Assembly (NCBI RefSeq): GCF_026342735.1 | Contig: NZ_JAPEMM010000001.1 | Coordinates: 4,340,001 to 4,404,000 of the forward strand | Source: Streptomyces sp. NBC_00193 | GTDB lineage: Bacteria; Actinomycetota; Actinomycetes; Streptomycetales; Streptomycetaceae | Length of the DNA: 64,000 bases | Direction of reading: 5' to 3' | In this document: positions 51,380 to 59,987 of the stretch, piece after piece | Position numbering within the stretch: the first letter of the stretch is position 1 | How the letters are laid out: each line of letters begins with the position of its first letter | Program-made: the position numbers and the translations under genes | The notes under the pieces: model-generated | Told to the model about the DNA's origin: nothing | The model's database searches: none | Seen by the model: only the letters and a program-made list of their open reading frames with translations

Positions 51380-52624
51380 TCAGCCGTGGCTGACCCGGAG
51401 TTCCTTGATGCCGTTCAGCCAGGCCGCACGCAGCCGGCGCGGGCCCTCGCCGACGAGGCGCAGGTCGGGCAGGGCGTCGGCCAGGGCGTTGAACATCAGG
51501 TCGATCTCCATGATGGCCAGCGACTTGCCGAGGCAGAAGTGCGGGCCGCCGCCGCCGAAGCCCAGGTGGGGGTTGGGGTCGCGGGTGATGTCGAAGCGCT
51601 CGGGGTCGGTGAAGACCTCCGGGTCGTGGTTGGCGGAGGAGTAGAACATGCCGACCCGGTCGCCCGCCTTGATCTTCTGCCCGCCCAGTTCGGTGTCCTG
51701 GGTGGCGGTGCGCTGGAAGGACACCACCGGGGTGGCCCAGCGGACGATCTCCTCGGCGGCGGTCGAGGGCCGGGTGCGCTTGTAGAGCTCCCACTGCTCG
51801 GGGTGGGTCAGGAAGGCGTGCATGCCGTGGCTGATGGCGTTGCGGGTGGTCTCGTTGCCCGCGACCGCCAGGAGGAGGACGAAGAAGCCGAACTCGTCGG
51901 AGCCCAGGTTGCCCTGGCCCTCGGCCGCCACGAGCTGCGTGACGATGTCCTTGGCCGGACACTCCTTGCGGGCGGCGGACAGGTTCATCGCGTAGCCGAT
52001 CAGCTCCGCCGCCGCGTTGCCGCCGACCTCGGCGGTGATCGCGTACTCCGGGTCGTCGTACGCGATCATCTTGTTCGACCAGTCGAAGATCCGGGACCGG
52101 TCCTCCTGCGGTACGCCGATCAGCTCGGCGATGGCCTGGAGCGGGAGTTCGCACGCCACTTGGGTGACGAAGTCGAAGCTGCCGTCGGCCGAGGCTTCGA
52201 GGGCTTCCGCGACGATCTTGCGGGCCCGGTCGCGCAGGGCGTCCTCCAGTCCGCGGATGGCCCGCGGGGTGAAGCCGCGCTGCACGATCTGGCGTACGCG
52301 GGTGTGTTCCGGCGGATCCATGTTCAACATGATCAGTCGCTGGGCATCTATCGCCTCGCGCTGGATGTGCTCGTTGAAGCGGATGATCGCCGTGTTCGTG
52401 GTGGAGGAGAACAACTCCGGGTGCGTGGAGATGTACTTGACGTCCGCGTGCCGGGTGACGGCCCAGTACCCCTCGTCGTCGAAGCCGGTGACGCCCCGCG
52501 GCTGCGGGCACCACCACACGGGTGCGGTCTGCCGCAACTGCGCGAACTCGGGGTAGGGGACCCGGTCTTGGAGAACGTCCGGGTCGGTGGCGTCGAAGCC
52601 TTCGGGCAGCGCGGGGCAGGTCAT
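51380..52624 (-). CDS. Cytochrome P450, CYP125-like (steroid C26 hydroxylase)
   Basis: 414 residues. I-helix oxygen-activation motif FFVLLLAVAGNETTRNAISHG; ExxR in AAEEIVRW; haem-binding loop GFGGGGPHFCLGKSLA with axial Cys. The N-terminal DATDPDVLQDRVPYPEFAQLRQTAPVWW and FNEHIQREAIDAQR are reminiscent of CYP124/125 actinobacterial P450s. In mycobacteria, cyp125 is divergent from fadA5 and starts cholesterol side-chain oxidation; the same arrangement here supports the assignment, though sequence alone cannot fix the substrate. GGAGTC precedes the ATG. A KstR-like site lies 48 bp upstream. Confidence 0.85.
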   Translation of the reverse strand: MTCPALPEGFDATDPDVLQDRVPYPEFAQLRQTAPVWWCPQPRGVTGFDDEGYWAVTRHADVKYISTHPELFSSTTNTAIIRFNEHIQREAIDAQRLIMLNMDPPEHTRVRQIVQRGFTPRAIRGLEDALRDRARKIVAEALEASADGSFDFVTQVACELPLQAIAELIGVPQEDRSRIFDWSNKMIAYDDPEYAITAEVGGNAAAELIGYAMNLSAARKECPAKDIVTQLVAAEGQGNLGSDEFGFFVLLLAVAGNETTRNAISHGMHAFLTHPEQWELYKRTRPSTAAEEIVRWATPVVSFQRTATQDTELGGQKIKAGDRVGMFYSSANHDPEVFTDPERFDITRDPNPHLGFGGGGPHFCLGKSLAIMEIDLMFNALADALPDLRLVGEGPRRLRAAWLNGIKELRVSHG

Positions 52625-52671
52625 CGGGCGACTCCAAAGTCTGACGGCCCATCAGAAGTTGGCTTGAAGGT

Positions 52672-52685
52672 AGTAACGAGTTCTA
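52672..52685. promoter_or_regulatory. KstR-like operator upstream of the P450
   Basis: AGTAACGAGTTCTA; 13 of 14 fits to TNNAACNNGTTNNA (first base A instead of T). It lies 48 bp before the P450 start. Sequence match is seen; regulator is inferred. Confidence 0.55.
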
Positions 52686-52787
52686 GAAGTGACAAGGGGC
52701 CCCGCGCCAACTGTTGCGTGTGGAATCCGTGTAAGCCGCGTGCAAGACCCTTGCGTACCGGGTGTTCTGGTCATAAGACTGCGGGGA

Positions 52788-52809
52788 GAACTAGAACGCG
52801 TACTAGTTC
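52788..52809. promoter_or_regulatory. KstR-like operator upstream of the thiolase
   Basis: Near-perfect 22-bp palindrome: arms GAACTAGAACG (52788-52798) and CGTACTAGTTC (52799-52809), one mismatch. The core TAGAACGCGTACTA (52792-52805) fits TNNAACNNGTTNNA with a GTA for GTT. It starts 112 bp upstream of the thiolase. Confidence 0.65.
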
Positions 52810-52899
52810 GGGTGGGGCGCCGGGACGGCCCGCCCGTCAGCTGAGGCGCGCTAGCCGATGCGCGCTGTGCGCTACGCAGGAGCAGGAGAGGACGAGCTC

Positions 52900-54069
52900 A
52901 TGGCCGCGGAACCCGTCATCGTCGAAGCCGTACGCACCCCGATCGGCAAGCGCGGGGGCGCGCTCGCCAATCTTCACCCCGCCTACCTCCTCGGCGAGAC
53001 CTACCGCGAGCTCCTCGCCCGCACCGGAATCCAGCCCGACTGCGTGGAGCAGATCGTCGGCGGCACCGTCACCCACGCCGGCGAGCAGTCGATGAACCCG
53101 GCCCGCAACGCCTGGCTGGCCATGGGCCTCCCGTACGAGACCGCCGCGACCACCGTGGACTGTCAGTGCGGCAGCTCCCAGCAGGCCAACCACATGGTCG
53201 CCAACATGATCTCCGGCGGTGTCATGGACATCGGCATCGCCTGCGGGGTCGAGGCCATGACCCGCGTCCCGCTCGGCTCCGGCTCCAAGCACGGCCCGGG
53301 CAAGCCCTTCCCGGACGAGTGGAACGTCGACCTCCCGAACCAGTTCGAGGCCGCCGAGCGCATCGCGCGGCGCCGGGGCCTGACCCGCGAGGACGTGGAC
53401 CGCCTCGGCGTCCTGTCCCAGGAGCGGGCCGCCGCCGCGTGGGCCGAGGAGCGGTTCAAGCGGGAGACCTTCGCCGTGCAGGTGCCCACCACGGAGGCCG
53501 AGCAGGCTGCCGGCCAGGGCATGTGGCGGCTGGTCGACCGGGACGAGGGCCTGCGCGACACCTCCATGGAGGGCCTCGCCCGGCTCAAGCCGGTCATGCC
53601 GACCGCCGTGCACACCGCCGGGAACTCCTCGCAGATATCCGACGGCGCCGCCGCGGTGATGTGGGCCTCGCGCAAGATGGCCCGCGCGCTCAAGCTGCGG
53701 CCGCGCGCCCGGATCGTCGCCCAGACGCTGGTCGGCTCCGACCCGCACTTCCACCTGGACGGGCCGATCGATGCCACCCGGGCCGTGCTGGGCAAGGCCG
53801 GCATGTCCCTCAAAGACATCGACCTCGTCGAGATCAACGAGGCCTTCGCCTCCGTCGTCCTCAGCTGGGCCCAGGTCTTCGACCAGGACCTGGAGAAGGT
53901 CAACGTCAACGGCGGCGGCATCGCGATCGGCCACCCCGTCGGCGCGACCGGCGCCCGCCTGATCACCACCGCCCTGCACGAGCTGGAGCGCCGGGACAAG
54001 GAGTTCGCGCTGATCACCATGTGCGCGGGCGGCGCGCAGGCGACGGGCACCATCATCCAGCGGCTGTAG
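52900..54069 (+). CDS. fadA5: Steroid 3-ketoacyl-CoA thiolase, FadA5-like
   Basis: 389 residues of the thiolase II family. Catalytic Cys is in ATTVDCQCGSSQQANHMVA (residue ~91); the His and second Cys are in GGGIAIGHPVGATGARL and ITMCAGGAQATGTIIQRL. The overall pattern, particularly the NPARNAWLAMGLP and IACGVEAMTRVPLGS segments, matches FadA5-type thiolases that cleave steroid side-chain CoA thioesters. Divergent from a CYP125-like P450. ATG at 52900 is preferred over 52858 because AGGAGAGG lies 11-18 nt upstream and family members start MAAEPVIVEAVRTPIGKRGG. Confidence 0.87.
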   Translation: MAAEPVIVEAVRTPIGKRGGALANLHPAYLLGETYRELLARTGIQPDCVEQIVGGTVTHAGEQSMNPARNAWLAMGLPYETAATTVDCQCGSSQQANHMVANMISGGVMDIGIACGVEAMTRVPLGSGSKHGPGKPFPDEWNVDLPNQFEAAERIARRRGLTREDVDRLGVLSQERAAAAWAEERFKRETFAVQVPTTEAEQAAGQGMWRLVDRDEGLRDTSMEGLARLKPVMPTAVHTAGNSSQISDGAAAVMWASRKMARALKLRPRARIVAQTLVGSDPHFHLDGPIDATRAVLGKAGMSLKDIDLVEINEAFASVVLSWAQVFDQDLEKVNVNGGGIAIGHPVGATGARLITTALHELERRDKEFALITMCAGGAQATGTIIQRL

Positions 54070-54111
54070 CACCTGCTGCGCCGCCTTTGAACCCTGTGGG
54101 ATGGGATCGCA

Positions 54112-54156
54112 AAGGCCCCGGTGGCCGGACCTGGGGAGGTCGGCTGCCGGGGCCTT
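54112..54156. terminator. Bidirectional terminator between thiolase and transglycosylase
   Basis: AAGGCCCCGG (54112-54121) pairs with CCGGGGCCTT (54147-54156) around a structured GTGGCCGGACCTGGGGAGGTCGGC-type loop. It lies between convergent genes. Confidence 0.7.
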
Positions 54157-54190
54157 CGCATGTGCTGTTTCGTCTGGTGCCGCTGGTGGT

Positions 54191-54595
54191 TTAGTACCAG
54201 TGGTGGGTCTGCCAGAAGCTCCAGGCGCCCGCGGGGCTGCCGTAGCGGGAGTTCATGTAGTCCAGGCCCCACTTGATCTGGGTGGCCGGGTTGGTCTTCC
54301 AGTCCGAGCCCGCCGAGGCCATCTTCGAGGCCGGCAGGGCCTGGACCAGGCCGTACGCGCCGGAAGCGGAGTTCGTGGCGGTGTGGTTCCAGCCGGACTC
54401 GCGGGACACGATGTTGTTGAACGCCGCGAACTGCGCCGGGTCCTTGATCATCTGCTGGGCGATCGCCTTGGCACTCATCGGGGCGGCCTGCGCGGGAACC
54501 GCGGCCAGCATGGAACCGGCAACGCCCAGGGCGAGGACGGTACCCGCGAGGGTCTTCTTCGAAGCGGCGATGCGGCGGATGACGGCGTTGGACAC
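54191..54595 (-). CDS. Secreted transglycosylase-like (SLT) protein
   Basis: 134 residues. Signal peptide from SKKTLAGTVLALGVAGSMLAAVPAQA, with AQA cleavage near residue 39. The SLT domain holds the catalytic Glu in NIVSRESGWNHTATNSASGAYGLVQALPASKM and the C-terminal WGLDYMNSRYGSPAGAWSFWQTHHWY. These small secreted lytic transglycosylases remodel peptidoglycan during spore germination and hyphal growth. The GTG start (complement of 54593-54595) has GAAAGG upstream. There is a 366-bp upstream gap. Confidence 0.88.
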   Translation of the reverse strand: MSNAVIRRIAASKKTLAGTVLALGVAGSMLAAVPAQAAPMSAKAIAQQMIKDPAQFAAFNNIVSRESGWNHTATNSASGAYGLVQALPASKMASAGSDWKTNPATQIKWGLDYMNSRYGSPAGAWSFWQTHHWY

Positions 54596-54961
54596 GGACG
54601 GACCTTTCGACGGGGACAGGGGCAGTCGCAGGCATGCCGGAGGCGTGCGTGAGCCACTCACGCGAAGGAGAGGGGTTCGTCGGCGGGAGCAGGAGAACCG
54701 CGGGGTCCGGGGGTGAGCCCGGTCGGTCTCCGTCCGCCTTGCGACTCATCCAGTTCTACGGGGGTCCGGGGTGTCTGGCAACGACCCCTCTTACTAGTGG
54801 TCCTCGCAGCCGGGGCGTATCGGCCCCCCTGGGGGCGGGTTGGTATCGGTGCAGGTGGGGGGTGGTGCGAGGGGGCGGGTCAGGGCCGTTCAAGGACTAC
54901 TATCCCGCCTCGTATGTGACCAAGGTCCTGTGGGGCGGGTCACCGCCGGGAGCCCCGAATC
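54596..54961. other. Leader/promoter region of the transglycosylase
   Basis: 366 bp with no gene. Cell-wall hydrolase genes of Streptomyces are often preceded by a c-di-AMP (ydaO) riboswitch; I looked for its hallmark sequence blocks on the minus strand and did not find them convincingly. Nothing else assignable. Confidence 0.35.
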
Positions 54962-55846
54962 TCACCGTGCGTGGTGGGTCGTGTCCCTTTCGGGGGAAGG
55001 CGGGCGGGGCGGTTCGGTCCCGGGATCGAAGGTGACGGGGGCGTCGAACGCCGCTTTTCGAGTGGCCCGCCGCAAAGCCTTCAGCAGGGTCGCGCCGAGC
55101 GTGAGGGTCAGTACGACGGTCAGCGCGGCCCGGCCCAGGTCCCAGCCCAGCGAGGTCGCCAGGTAGTACGCGACGAAGCGGGCGAGGTTCGCCGGGAGCG
55201 GTTCCCCGGCTTGGAAGGAGATCCCCTGCTCCATGCCCGGAATGATCGGCCAGCCCTGCAGGTTCATGACGAAGCCGTACGCGAACGAGCCGAGGAACCC
55301 GTACAGCGCGAGCATCGCCAGCTCGGCCCGCCCCCGGATCCGGTCCGGACCCGGCAGCAGTCCGGCCCCCAGCGAGAACCAGCCCATGGCCAGCATCTGG
55401 AACGGCATCCACGGCCCGACACCGCCCGTGAGCAGGGCCGACGCGAACATCGTGACCCCGCCCAGGACGAAGCCGAAGCCCGGGCCGAGGACCCGGCCGC
55501 TCAGCACCAGCAGGAAGAACATGGGCTCCAGGCCGCCCGTACCGGCGCCCAGCGGGCGCAGGGCGGCCCCGACCGCGGCCAGTACGCCGAGCATGGCGAC
55601 GGCCTTGGCGTCCATGCCGTCGTCGGCGATGGTCGCGACGACCACGCCGACGAGGAGCGGGAGCAGGGCGGCGAAGAGCCAGGGGGCGTCCTGGGAGTGC
55701 GCGAAGCCGGACTGGCGGTCGGCGAGGAGCGGCCAGCCGAAGGCGCCGATGCCGATGAGGGTGATGAGGACCAGGGCGGCGGCGGCGCGGGGGCCGATGC
55801 GGAGGGGGCGCGAACGGGGGGTGGCCGCGTCGCCGCGGGTGCTCAT
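54962..55846 (-). CDS. ECF transporter S component (predicted cobalamin/corrinoid binding)
   Basis: 294 residues, 6-7 membrane helices. Segments AAAALVLITLIGIGAFGWPLLA, LFAALLPLLVGVVVATIADDG, AVAMLGVLAAVGAALRPLGAG, LVLSGRVLGPGFGFVLGGVTMFASALL, and the Ala-x-x-x-Ala-like MLGVLAAVGAALR helix that S components use to dock EcfT. It is followed by YYLATSLGWDLGRAALTVVLTLTL. It is the last gene of the B12-riboswitch operon; its ATG overlaps the EcfA-EcfA' stop (ATGA). Specificity is inferred from the riboswitch, not from residues. Confidence 0.85.
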   Translation of the reverse strand: MSTRGDAATPRSRPLRIGPRAAAALVLITLIGIGAFGWPLLADRQSGFAHSQDAPWLFAALLPLLVGVVVATIADDGMDAKAVAMLGVLAAVGAALRPLGAGTGGLEPMFFLLVLSGRVLGPGFGFVLGGVTMFASALLTGGVGPWMPFQMLAMGWFSLGAGLLPGPDRIRGRAELAMLALYGFLGSFAYGFVMNLQGWPIIPGMEQGISFQAGEPLPANLARFVAYYLATSLGWDLGRAALTVVLTLTLGATLLKALRRATRKAAFDAPVTFDPGTEPPRPPSPERDTTHHAR

Positions 55847-57861
55847 GAGCCGGCTCCGGCGGAGAGGGCCGCCTGGACCTGGGAGACCGTGAGCCAGTGG
55901 CCCGGGGCCAGGATCTTGGCCACCTGCGGAGCGAACGCCGGGGAGGAGACGACGACCTCGGCGGTCGGGCCGTCCGCGACGATCTCGCCGCCGGCCAGGA
56001 TCACCACGCGGTGGGCCAGCTCGGCGGCGAGCTCCACGTCGTGGGTGGCCAGGACGATGGCGTGGCCGTCGGCGGCGAGCCCGCGCAGGATCTCCACCAG
56101 GCGGGCCTTGGCGGCGTAGTCCAGCCCGCGGGTCGGCTCGTCGAGGAGCAGCAGGGCCGGGCGGCCGGTCAGGACCAGCGCCAGGGCGAGGGCCAGGCGC
56201 TGGCCCTCGGAGAGGTCGCGGGGGTGGGTGTCGTCGGGGACGTCGGGCAGGAGCGCGGCGACGAGGGCACGGCAGGTGCCGGGCGGCTGGCCGGCGTCGT
56301 GGTCGGCGGCGGTGCACTCGGCGGCGACGGTGTCGGCGTAGAGGAGGTCGCGGGGTTCCTGGGGGACCAGGCCGACGCGGGTCACCATCTCGGCGGGCGG
56401 CGTGAGGTGGGGGGTGCGGCCGGTGACCGTCACCTGGCCGGTGGTGGGCTCCAGCGTGCCGATGAGGGTGGCGAGGAGGGTGGACTTTCCGGCGCCGTTG
56501 CGGCCCATCAGGGCGATGGTCTCGCCCTGCGACACGGTGAGGTTGATGTCTCGGAGGACTTCGGCGCGGCCGCGGCGGAGGGATACGGCCTTGACCGTGG
56601 CCGGGGGCTCGCCGATCGACTGGGTCGGCGGGGTCGACTGGGTCGGCTGGGTCGGCCGGGTCGGCTGGGGGGTGGGGCGGCCCCGGCGGCGCAGCCGGGC
56701 GAGCAGGCCGGGGCGGTGCGTGGGGGCGGGGCCGGTGCGGGGGCCCTGCGGGCGGCCGTCCCCTACCCGCCCTTCGCCCGTTCCCCGGGGCTCCGCCCCG
56801 GACCCCTTGCGGGGCTGCGCCCCGGACCCCGCCGGAGGCTGGGCCCCGGCACCGGCATGGGGCTGCGCCCCGGCACCCGCCGGGTCTGCTTCGGCGTGGA
56901 CCGGAGGGTGCGCCCCTGCACCGGCCTGGGGCTCCGCCCCGGACCCCTTGCGGGGCTGCGCCCCGGACCCCGCCGGAGGCTGGGCCCCGGCACCGGCCTG
57001 GGGCTGCGCCCCCGCGCCCGCCCGGGCTTCCGCCCCCGCGCCTGCCTGGGTCAGGCGGGTGAGGAGGGGGGTTGCTCGGCGGCGGGCGTCGCGGATGGAG
57101 AGGGGGAGGGGGGACCAGTTCGCCAGGCGGCCCAGGGCTACCACCGGGGGGTGGACCGGGGAGATGGCCATGATGGCTGAGGGGGTGTCCAGGACGGCGG
57201 GTGCGCCCGGGGAGGGGAGGAGGAGGACCCGGTCGGCGTACTGGACGACCCGCTCCAGGCGGTGCTCCGCCATCAGGACGGTCGTGCCCAGGTCGTGGAC
57301 CAGGCGTTGCAGGACGGCCAGGACCTCCTCCGCCGCCGCGGGGTCGAGGGCCGAGGTCGGCTCGTCCAGGACCAGGACCTTCGGGTGCGGGGTCAGGACC
57401 GAACCGATCGCCACCCGCTGCTGCTGGCCTCCGGACAGGGTGGCGATGGGGCGGTCGCGCAGGTCGTTGAGGCCGAGGAGGTCGAGGGTTTCCTCGACGC
57501 GGCGGCGCATGACCGAGGGTGGGAGGCCGAGGGATTCCATGCCGTAGGCGAGCTCGTCCTCGACGACGTCCGTCACGAAGTGGGCCAGGGGGTCCTGGCC
57601 CACCGTGCCGACCACGTCCGCGAGTTCCCGCGGCTCGTGCGTGCGGGTGTCCCGGCCGGCGACCGTGACCCGGCCCTTGAGGGTGCCCCCGGTGAAGTGC
57701 GGGACCAGGCCCGAGACCGCCCCGAGGAGGGTGGACTTGCCGACGCCGGAGGGGCCGACCAGGAGGGTCAGCTCACCCTCCGGGAGCGTGAAGTCGGCGT
57801 GGGCGAGGGAGGGGGCGGCCGCGCCCTCGTACGTCACCGATACGTCTTCGAAGTGGATCAC
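55843..57861 (-). CDS. ECF transporter fused EcfA-EcfA' ATPase with repeat-derived linker
   Basis: 672 residues containing two ABC ATPases. ATPase 1 (~1-245): Walker A GPSGVGKST, signature LSGGQQQRVAIG, Walker B VLVLDEPTSALDP. ATPase 2 (~430-650): Walker A GRNGAGKST, signature DLSEGQRLALAL (SEGQ instead of SGGQ), Walker B LLLLDEPTRGLDY. The linker (~280-415) consists of AGAQPPAGSGAQPRKGSGAEP repeats and is encoded by the same GC-rich repeat found between genes elsewhere in the window. EcfAA' hydrolyses ATP to drive toppling of the S component with EcfT. Ten bp from the EcfT stop. Confidence 0.92.
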   Translation of the reverse strand: MIHFEDVSVTYEGAAAPSLAHADFTLPEGELTLLVGPSGVGKSTLLGAVSGLVPHFTGGTLKGRVTVAGRDTRTHEPRELADVVGTVGQDPLAHFVTDVVEDELAYGMESLGLPPSVMRRRVEETLDLLGLNDLRDRPIATLSGGQQQRVAIGSVLTPHPKVLVLDEPTSALDPAAAEEVLAVLQRLVHDLGTTVLMAEHRLERVVQYADRVLLLPSPGAPAVLDTPSAIMAISPVHPPVVALGRLANWSPLPLSIRDARRRATPLLTRLTQAGAGAEARAGAGAQPQAGAGAQPPAGSGAQPRKGSGAEPQAGAGAHPPVHAEADPAGAGAQPHAGAGAQPPAGSGAQPRKGSGAEPRGTGEGRVGDGRPQGPRTGPAPTHRPGLLARLRRRGRPTPQPTRPTQPTQSTPPTQSIGEPPATVKAVSLRRGRAEVLRDINLTVSQGETIALMGRNGAGKSTLLATLIGTLEPTTGQVTVTGRTPHLTPPAEMVTRVGLVPQEPRDLLYADTVAAECTAADHDAGQPPGTCRALVAALLPDVPDDTHPRDLSEGQRLALALALVLTGRPALLLLDEPTRGLDYAAKARLVEILRGLAADGHAIVLATHDVELAAELAHRVVILAGGEIVADGPTAEVVVSSPAFAPQVAKILAPGHWLTVSQVQAALSAGAGS
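56787..56997 (-). repeat. Dispersed repeat copy E inside the EcfA-EcfA' gene, with exact 70-bp duplication
   Basis: 56787-56856 and 56928-56997 are identical over 70 bp at a 141-bp offset (47 codons), so the protein repeat stays in frame. Immediately upstream, 56755-56786 carries the same GTCCCCTACCCGCCCTTCGC block as intergenic copies C and D. The CAAACGCCGG tail is missing here. Confidence 0.85.
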
Positions 57862-57870
57862 GGGGGCTGC

Positions 57871-59256
57871 TTACGCCTCCTGAGAGGGGAGCGAAGAGGG
57901 GAGCGAAGGGGGGAGCGGGGCCACCAGGGCCGGGAGGAGGCCGATCAGGATCGCCGCCGCCGGCCAGAGCGGGAGGGTGGGGGCGACGAGGGGGACGACG
58001 CCGGGGCGCAGGGCCTCCGGGTCCACGGACACGGCCCGGATCAGCAGCGCCGCGACCGCCGCGCCCGACCCGGCGACCAGCCAGGCCCGTACGCCCCACC
58101 GGTCCGGCCGGTACCGGGTCCGGATCGACCGGCGGCCGCCGAGGCGCAGCCCGGCCAGGGCCAGGAGGAGGGAGATGAGGAGGAGGGCCAGGCCGTACTC
58201 CGCGCCTTCCGCCGCCAGCAGGCCGTACGTCCCCGCGCAGATGCCGAGCAGCCCGCCGAGGGTGAGCACGTTGGTGGTGTGCCGGACGGCGGCGGGAACG
58301 CGTGCCGTGCGGCCGTAGCCGCGGGCGTCCATCGAGGCGGCGATGGCCACGGAACGTTCCAGCGCGCCCTCCAGGACCGGCAGCCCGATCTGGAGGACGG
58401 CCCGGACCCCGCCCGTGGGACGGCCGCGCAGCCGGCGGGCCGTACGCAGGCGGACCACGTCCGCGACCATGTTCGGCGCGAAGGTCATCGCGACGACCAC
58501 GGCGACGCCGACCTCGTACAGGGCCGCGGGCAGCGACTTCAGCAGCCGCGCCGGGTTCGCGAGGGCATTGGCGGCGCCGACGCAGATGAGGAGCGTGGCC
58601 AGCTTCGCGCCCTCGTAGAAGGCGAAGACGAGCTGCTCGGCGGTGACCCGGCCACCGAACCGGATGCCCTGCGCCCAGGCCGGGAGCGGGACCTCGGGGA
58701 GGGTGAAGAGGGTGTGCACGCCGGGGATGGGGGAGCCGAGGAGCATGGAGAAGACGAGGCGCAGGCCGATGACGAAGAGGCCGAGCTTCACGAACGCCCC
58801 GTAGGAACGCGCCCAGGGCGCGTCCGTACGGCGGGCCGCGACCACGTACCCGGCGACGCCGACGATCAGGCCGAGGAGGAGGGGGTTGGTGGTGCGGGAG
58901 GCGGCGGTCGCCAGCCCGAGGGCCCACAGCCACCAGGCACCCGCGTGCAGGGCGTTGCCACGCGTGGCCTCGGGTGCACGCCATTTTTTGTACGTCGGCA
59001 CGCGCGGGCTCCCGGTTGCCCGGTCGGCGCCCTGCCCGGGCGGGGTCGGGACGCCGCGTGCGGGGCCGTGGTCGGCGCCGTGGGTGCGGGGGGTGCGGGG
59101 GGTGCGTGCGGCGCCGTCGTGGGTGCGCCCGGCCTGCGGCCGGGCGGGGTTCCCACCCGCACCACCCGTGCGGGTCGAGGGGCGGGTGCCGGTGGCCCTC
59201 GTGGGTGGCTGAGCACCGTCGGCGCCCGTCCCGCCGCTCCCGCCCACCACCGTCAT
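57871..59256 (-). CDS. ECF transporter transmembrane component EcfT
   Basis: 461 residues. Residues 1-~95 are Gly/Pro/Thr/Arg-rich, predicted disordered and cytoplasmic. The CbiQ/EcfT part follows, with several membrane helices (WLWALGLATAASRTTNPLLLGLIVGVAGYVVA, AFVKLGLFVIGLRLVFSML). The two coupling Ala-Arg-Gly type motifs are SMDARGYGRT and, earlier, NALANPARLLKSLP. The C-terminal half has further helices (~360-455), longer than minimal EcfT. It carries the S component and docks on EcfA-EcfA'. ATG overlaps the SCO2322-family stop (ATGA). Confidence 0.88.
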   Translation of the reverse strand: MTVVGGSGGTGADGAQPPTRATGTRPSTRTGGAGGNPARPQAGRTHDGAARTPRTPRTHGADHGPARGVPTPPGQGADRATGSPRVPTYKKWRAPEATRGNALHAGAWWLWALGLATAASRTTNPLLLGLIVGVAGYVVAARRTDAPWARSYGAFVKLGLFVIGLRLVFSMLLGSPIPGVHTLFTLPEVPLPAWAQGIRFGGRVTAEQLVFAFYEGAKLATLLICVGAANALANPARLLKSLPAALYEVGVAVVVAMTFAPNMVADVVRLRTARRLRGRPTGGVRAVLQIGLPVLEGALERSVAIAASMDARGYGRTARVPAAVRHTTNVLTLGGLLGICAGTYGLLAAEGAEYGLALLLISLLLALAGLRLGGRRSIRTRYRPDRWGVRAWLVAGSGAAVAALLIRAVSVDPEALRPGVVPLVAPTLPLWPAAAILIGLLPALVAPLPPSLPSSLPSQEA

Positions 59257-59987
59257 CGCGCGCGGCGCCGGCGGGACTGCCAGAGTGTGGCCGCGCCCAG
59301 GGCGGCCACCGCTGCGATGCCCGCGAGGAGGCCCGCCGACGGGCCGCCGCCCTCGGAGCCGGCGGCGGCGTCCGCGGCGGGCTCGGCCGGGGCGGCGGCC
59401 GTGGGCGTGGCGGTGTCCGCGATGGGCTCGCCGCAGCCCTGCTTCGGGTAGCCCGAGATCGCGCACAGCAGTGCCGCGCTGTTGTAGCGCAGCGGCTTGG
59501 CCACCTCCGCCAGCGCCTCGGCCGTCGTGGCGTCCGGGCCGACCTGCGCGCACGCCGTGCGCGGAGCGTCCTGCGGCGGGGTTTCGCCCGCCTGGGCTTC
59601 GGCGGGCGTGCCGAAGTCGATGACGAGCGCGATCCGCTTCTTGCCCGCCGCCGGGGCGGTGGCCGAGCAGATGGCCGCGAAGTCGGGAGCCGTGCGCGGC
59701 GGGGCGGCCTGATCGGCCGCGTCCTTGCTGACCACGAAGTGGAAGCCCTGCACGGAGCCGTCCGCCGGACGCAGCGAGGAGGGGCCCTGGGCGGCGTACG
59801 CCCAGGTGCCGCCCGCCCCGTCCCAGAACGACCAGTAGCGGTAGGTCGAAGCCAGGGCGGGGGACGCGGCGAGCAGGGTCACGGCCAGGGCCAGGACGAT
59901 GCCGATGACGCCGGCGACGGGGGCCGGCAGGGCCGGACGGACCGGGCGGGCCGGACGGGCCGGACGGGCCGGGCGGGGGCTGCGCAT
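59253..59987 (-). CDS. SCO2322-family surface protein, candidate corrinoid-binding beta subunit
   Basis: 244 residues. Signal peptide (Arg-rich ARPARPARPVRPALPAPVAG, then VIGIVLALAVTLLAASPALAS), then a soluble domain ~45-200 (TYRYWSFWDGAGGTWAYAAQGPSSLRPADGSVQGFHFVVS) with two Cys pairs, then a C-terminal helix (SAGLLAGIAAVAALGAATLW) and QSRRRRAR. It is attached to the membrane with the domain outside. The domain resembles the DUF4430-like small beta domain of intrinsic factor only by size and context, not by confirmed homology. Its ATG shares one base with the stop of the upstream prenyltransferase-repeat protein (TGATG). Confidence 0.72.
   Translation of the reverse strand: MRSPRPARPARPARPVRPALPAPVAGVIGIVLALAVTLLAASPALASTYRYWSFWDGAGGTWAYAAQGPSSLRPADGSVQGFHFVVSKDAADQAAPPRTAPDFAAICSATAPAAGKKRIALVIDFGTPAEAQAGETPPQDAPRTACAQVGPDATTAEALAEVAKPLRYNSAALLCAISGYPKQGCGEPIADTATPTAAAPAEPAADAAAGSEGGGPSAGLLAGIAAVAALGAATLWQSRRRRAR

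Noticed and set aside
54596..54961. Possible c-di-AMP (ydaO) riboswitch before the transglycosylase
   Set aside because: Typical for related genes, but the conserved blocks were not found in the minus-strand leader.
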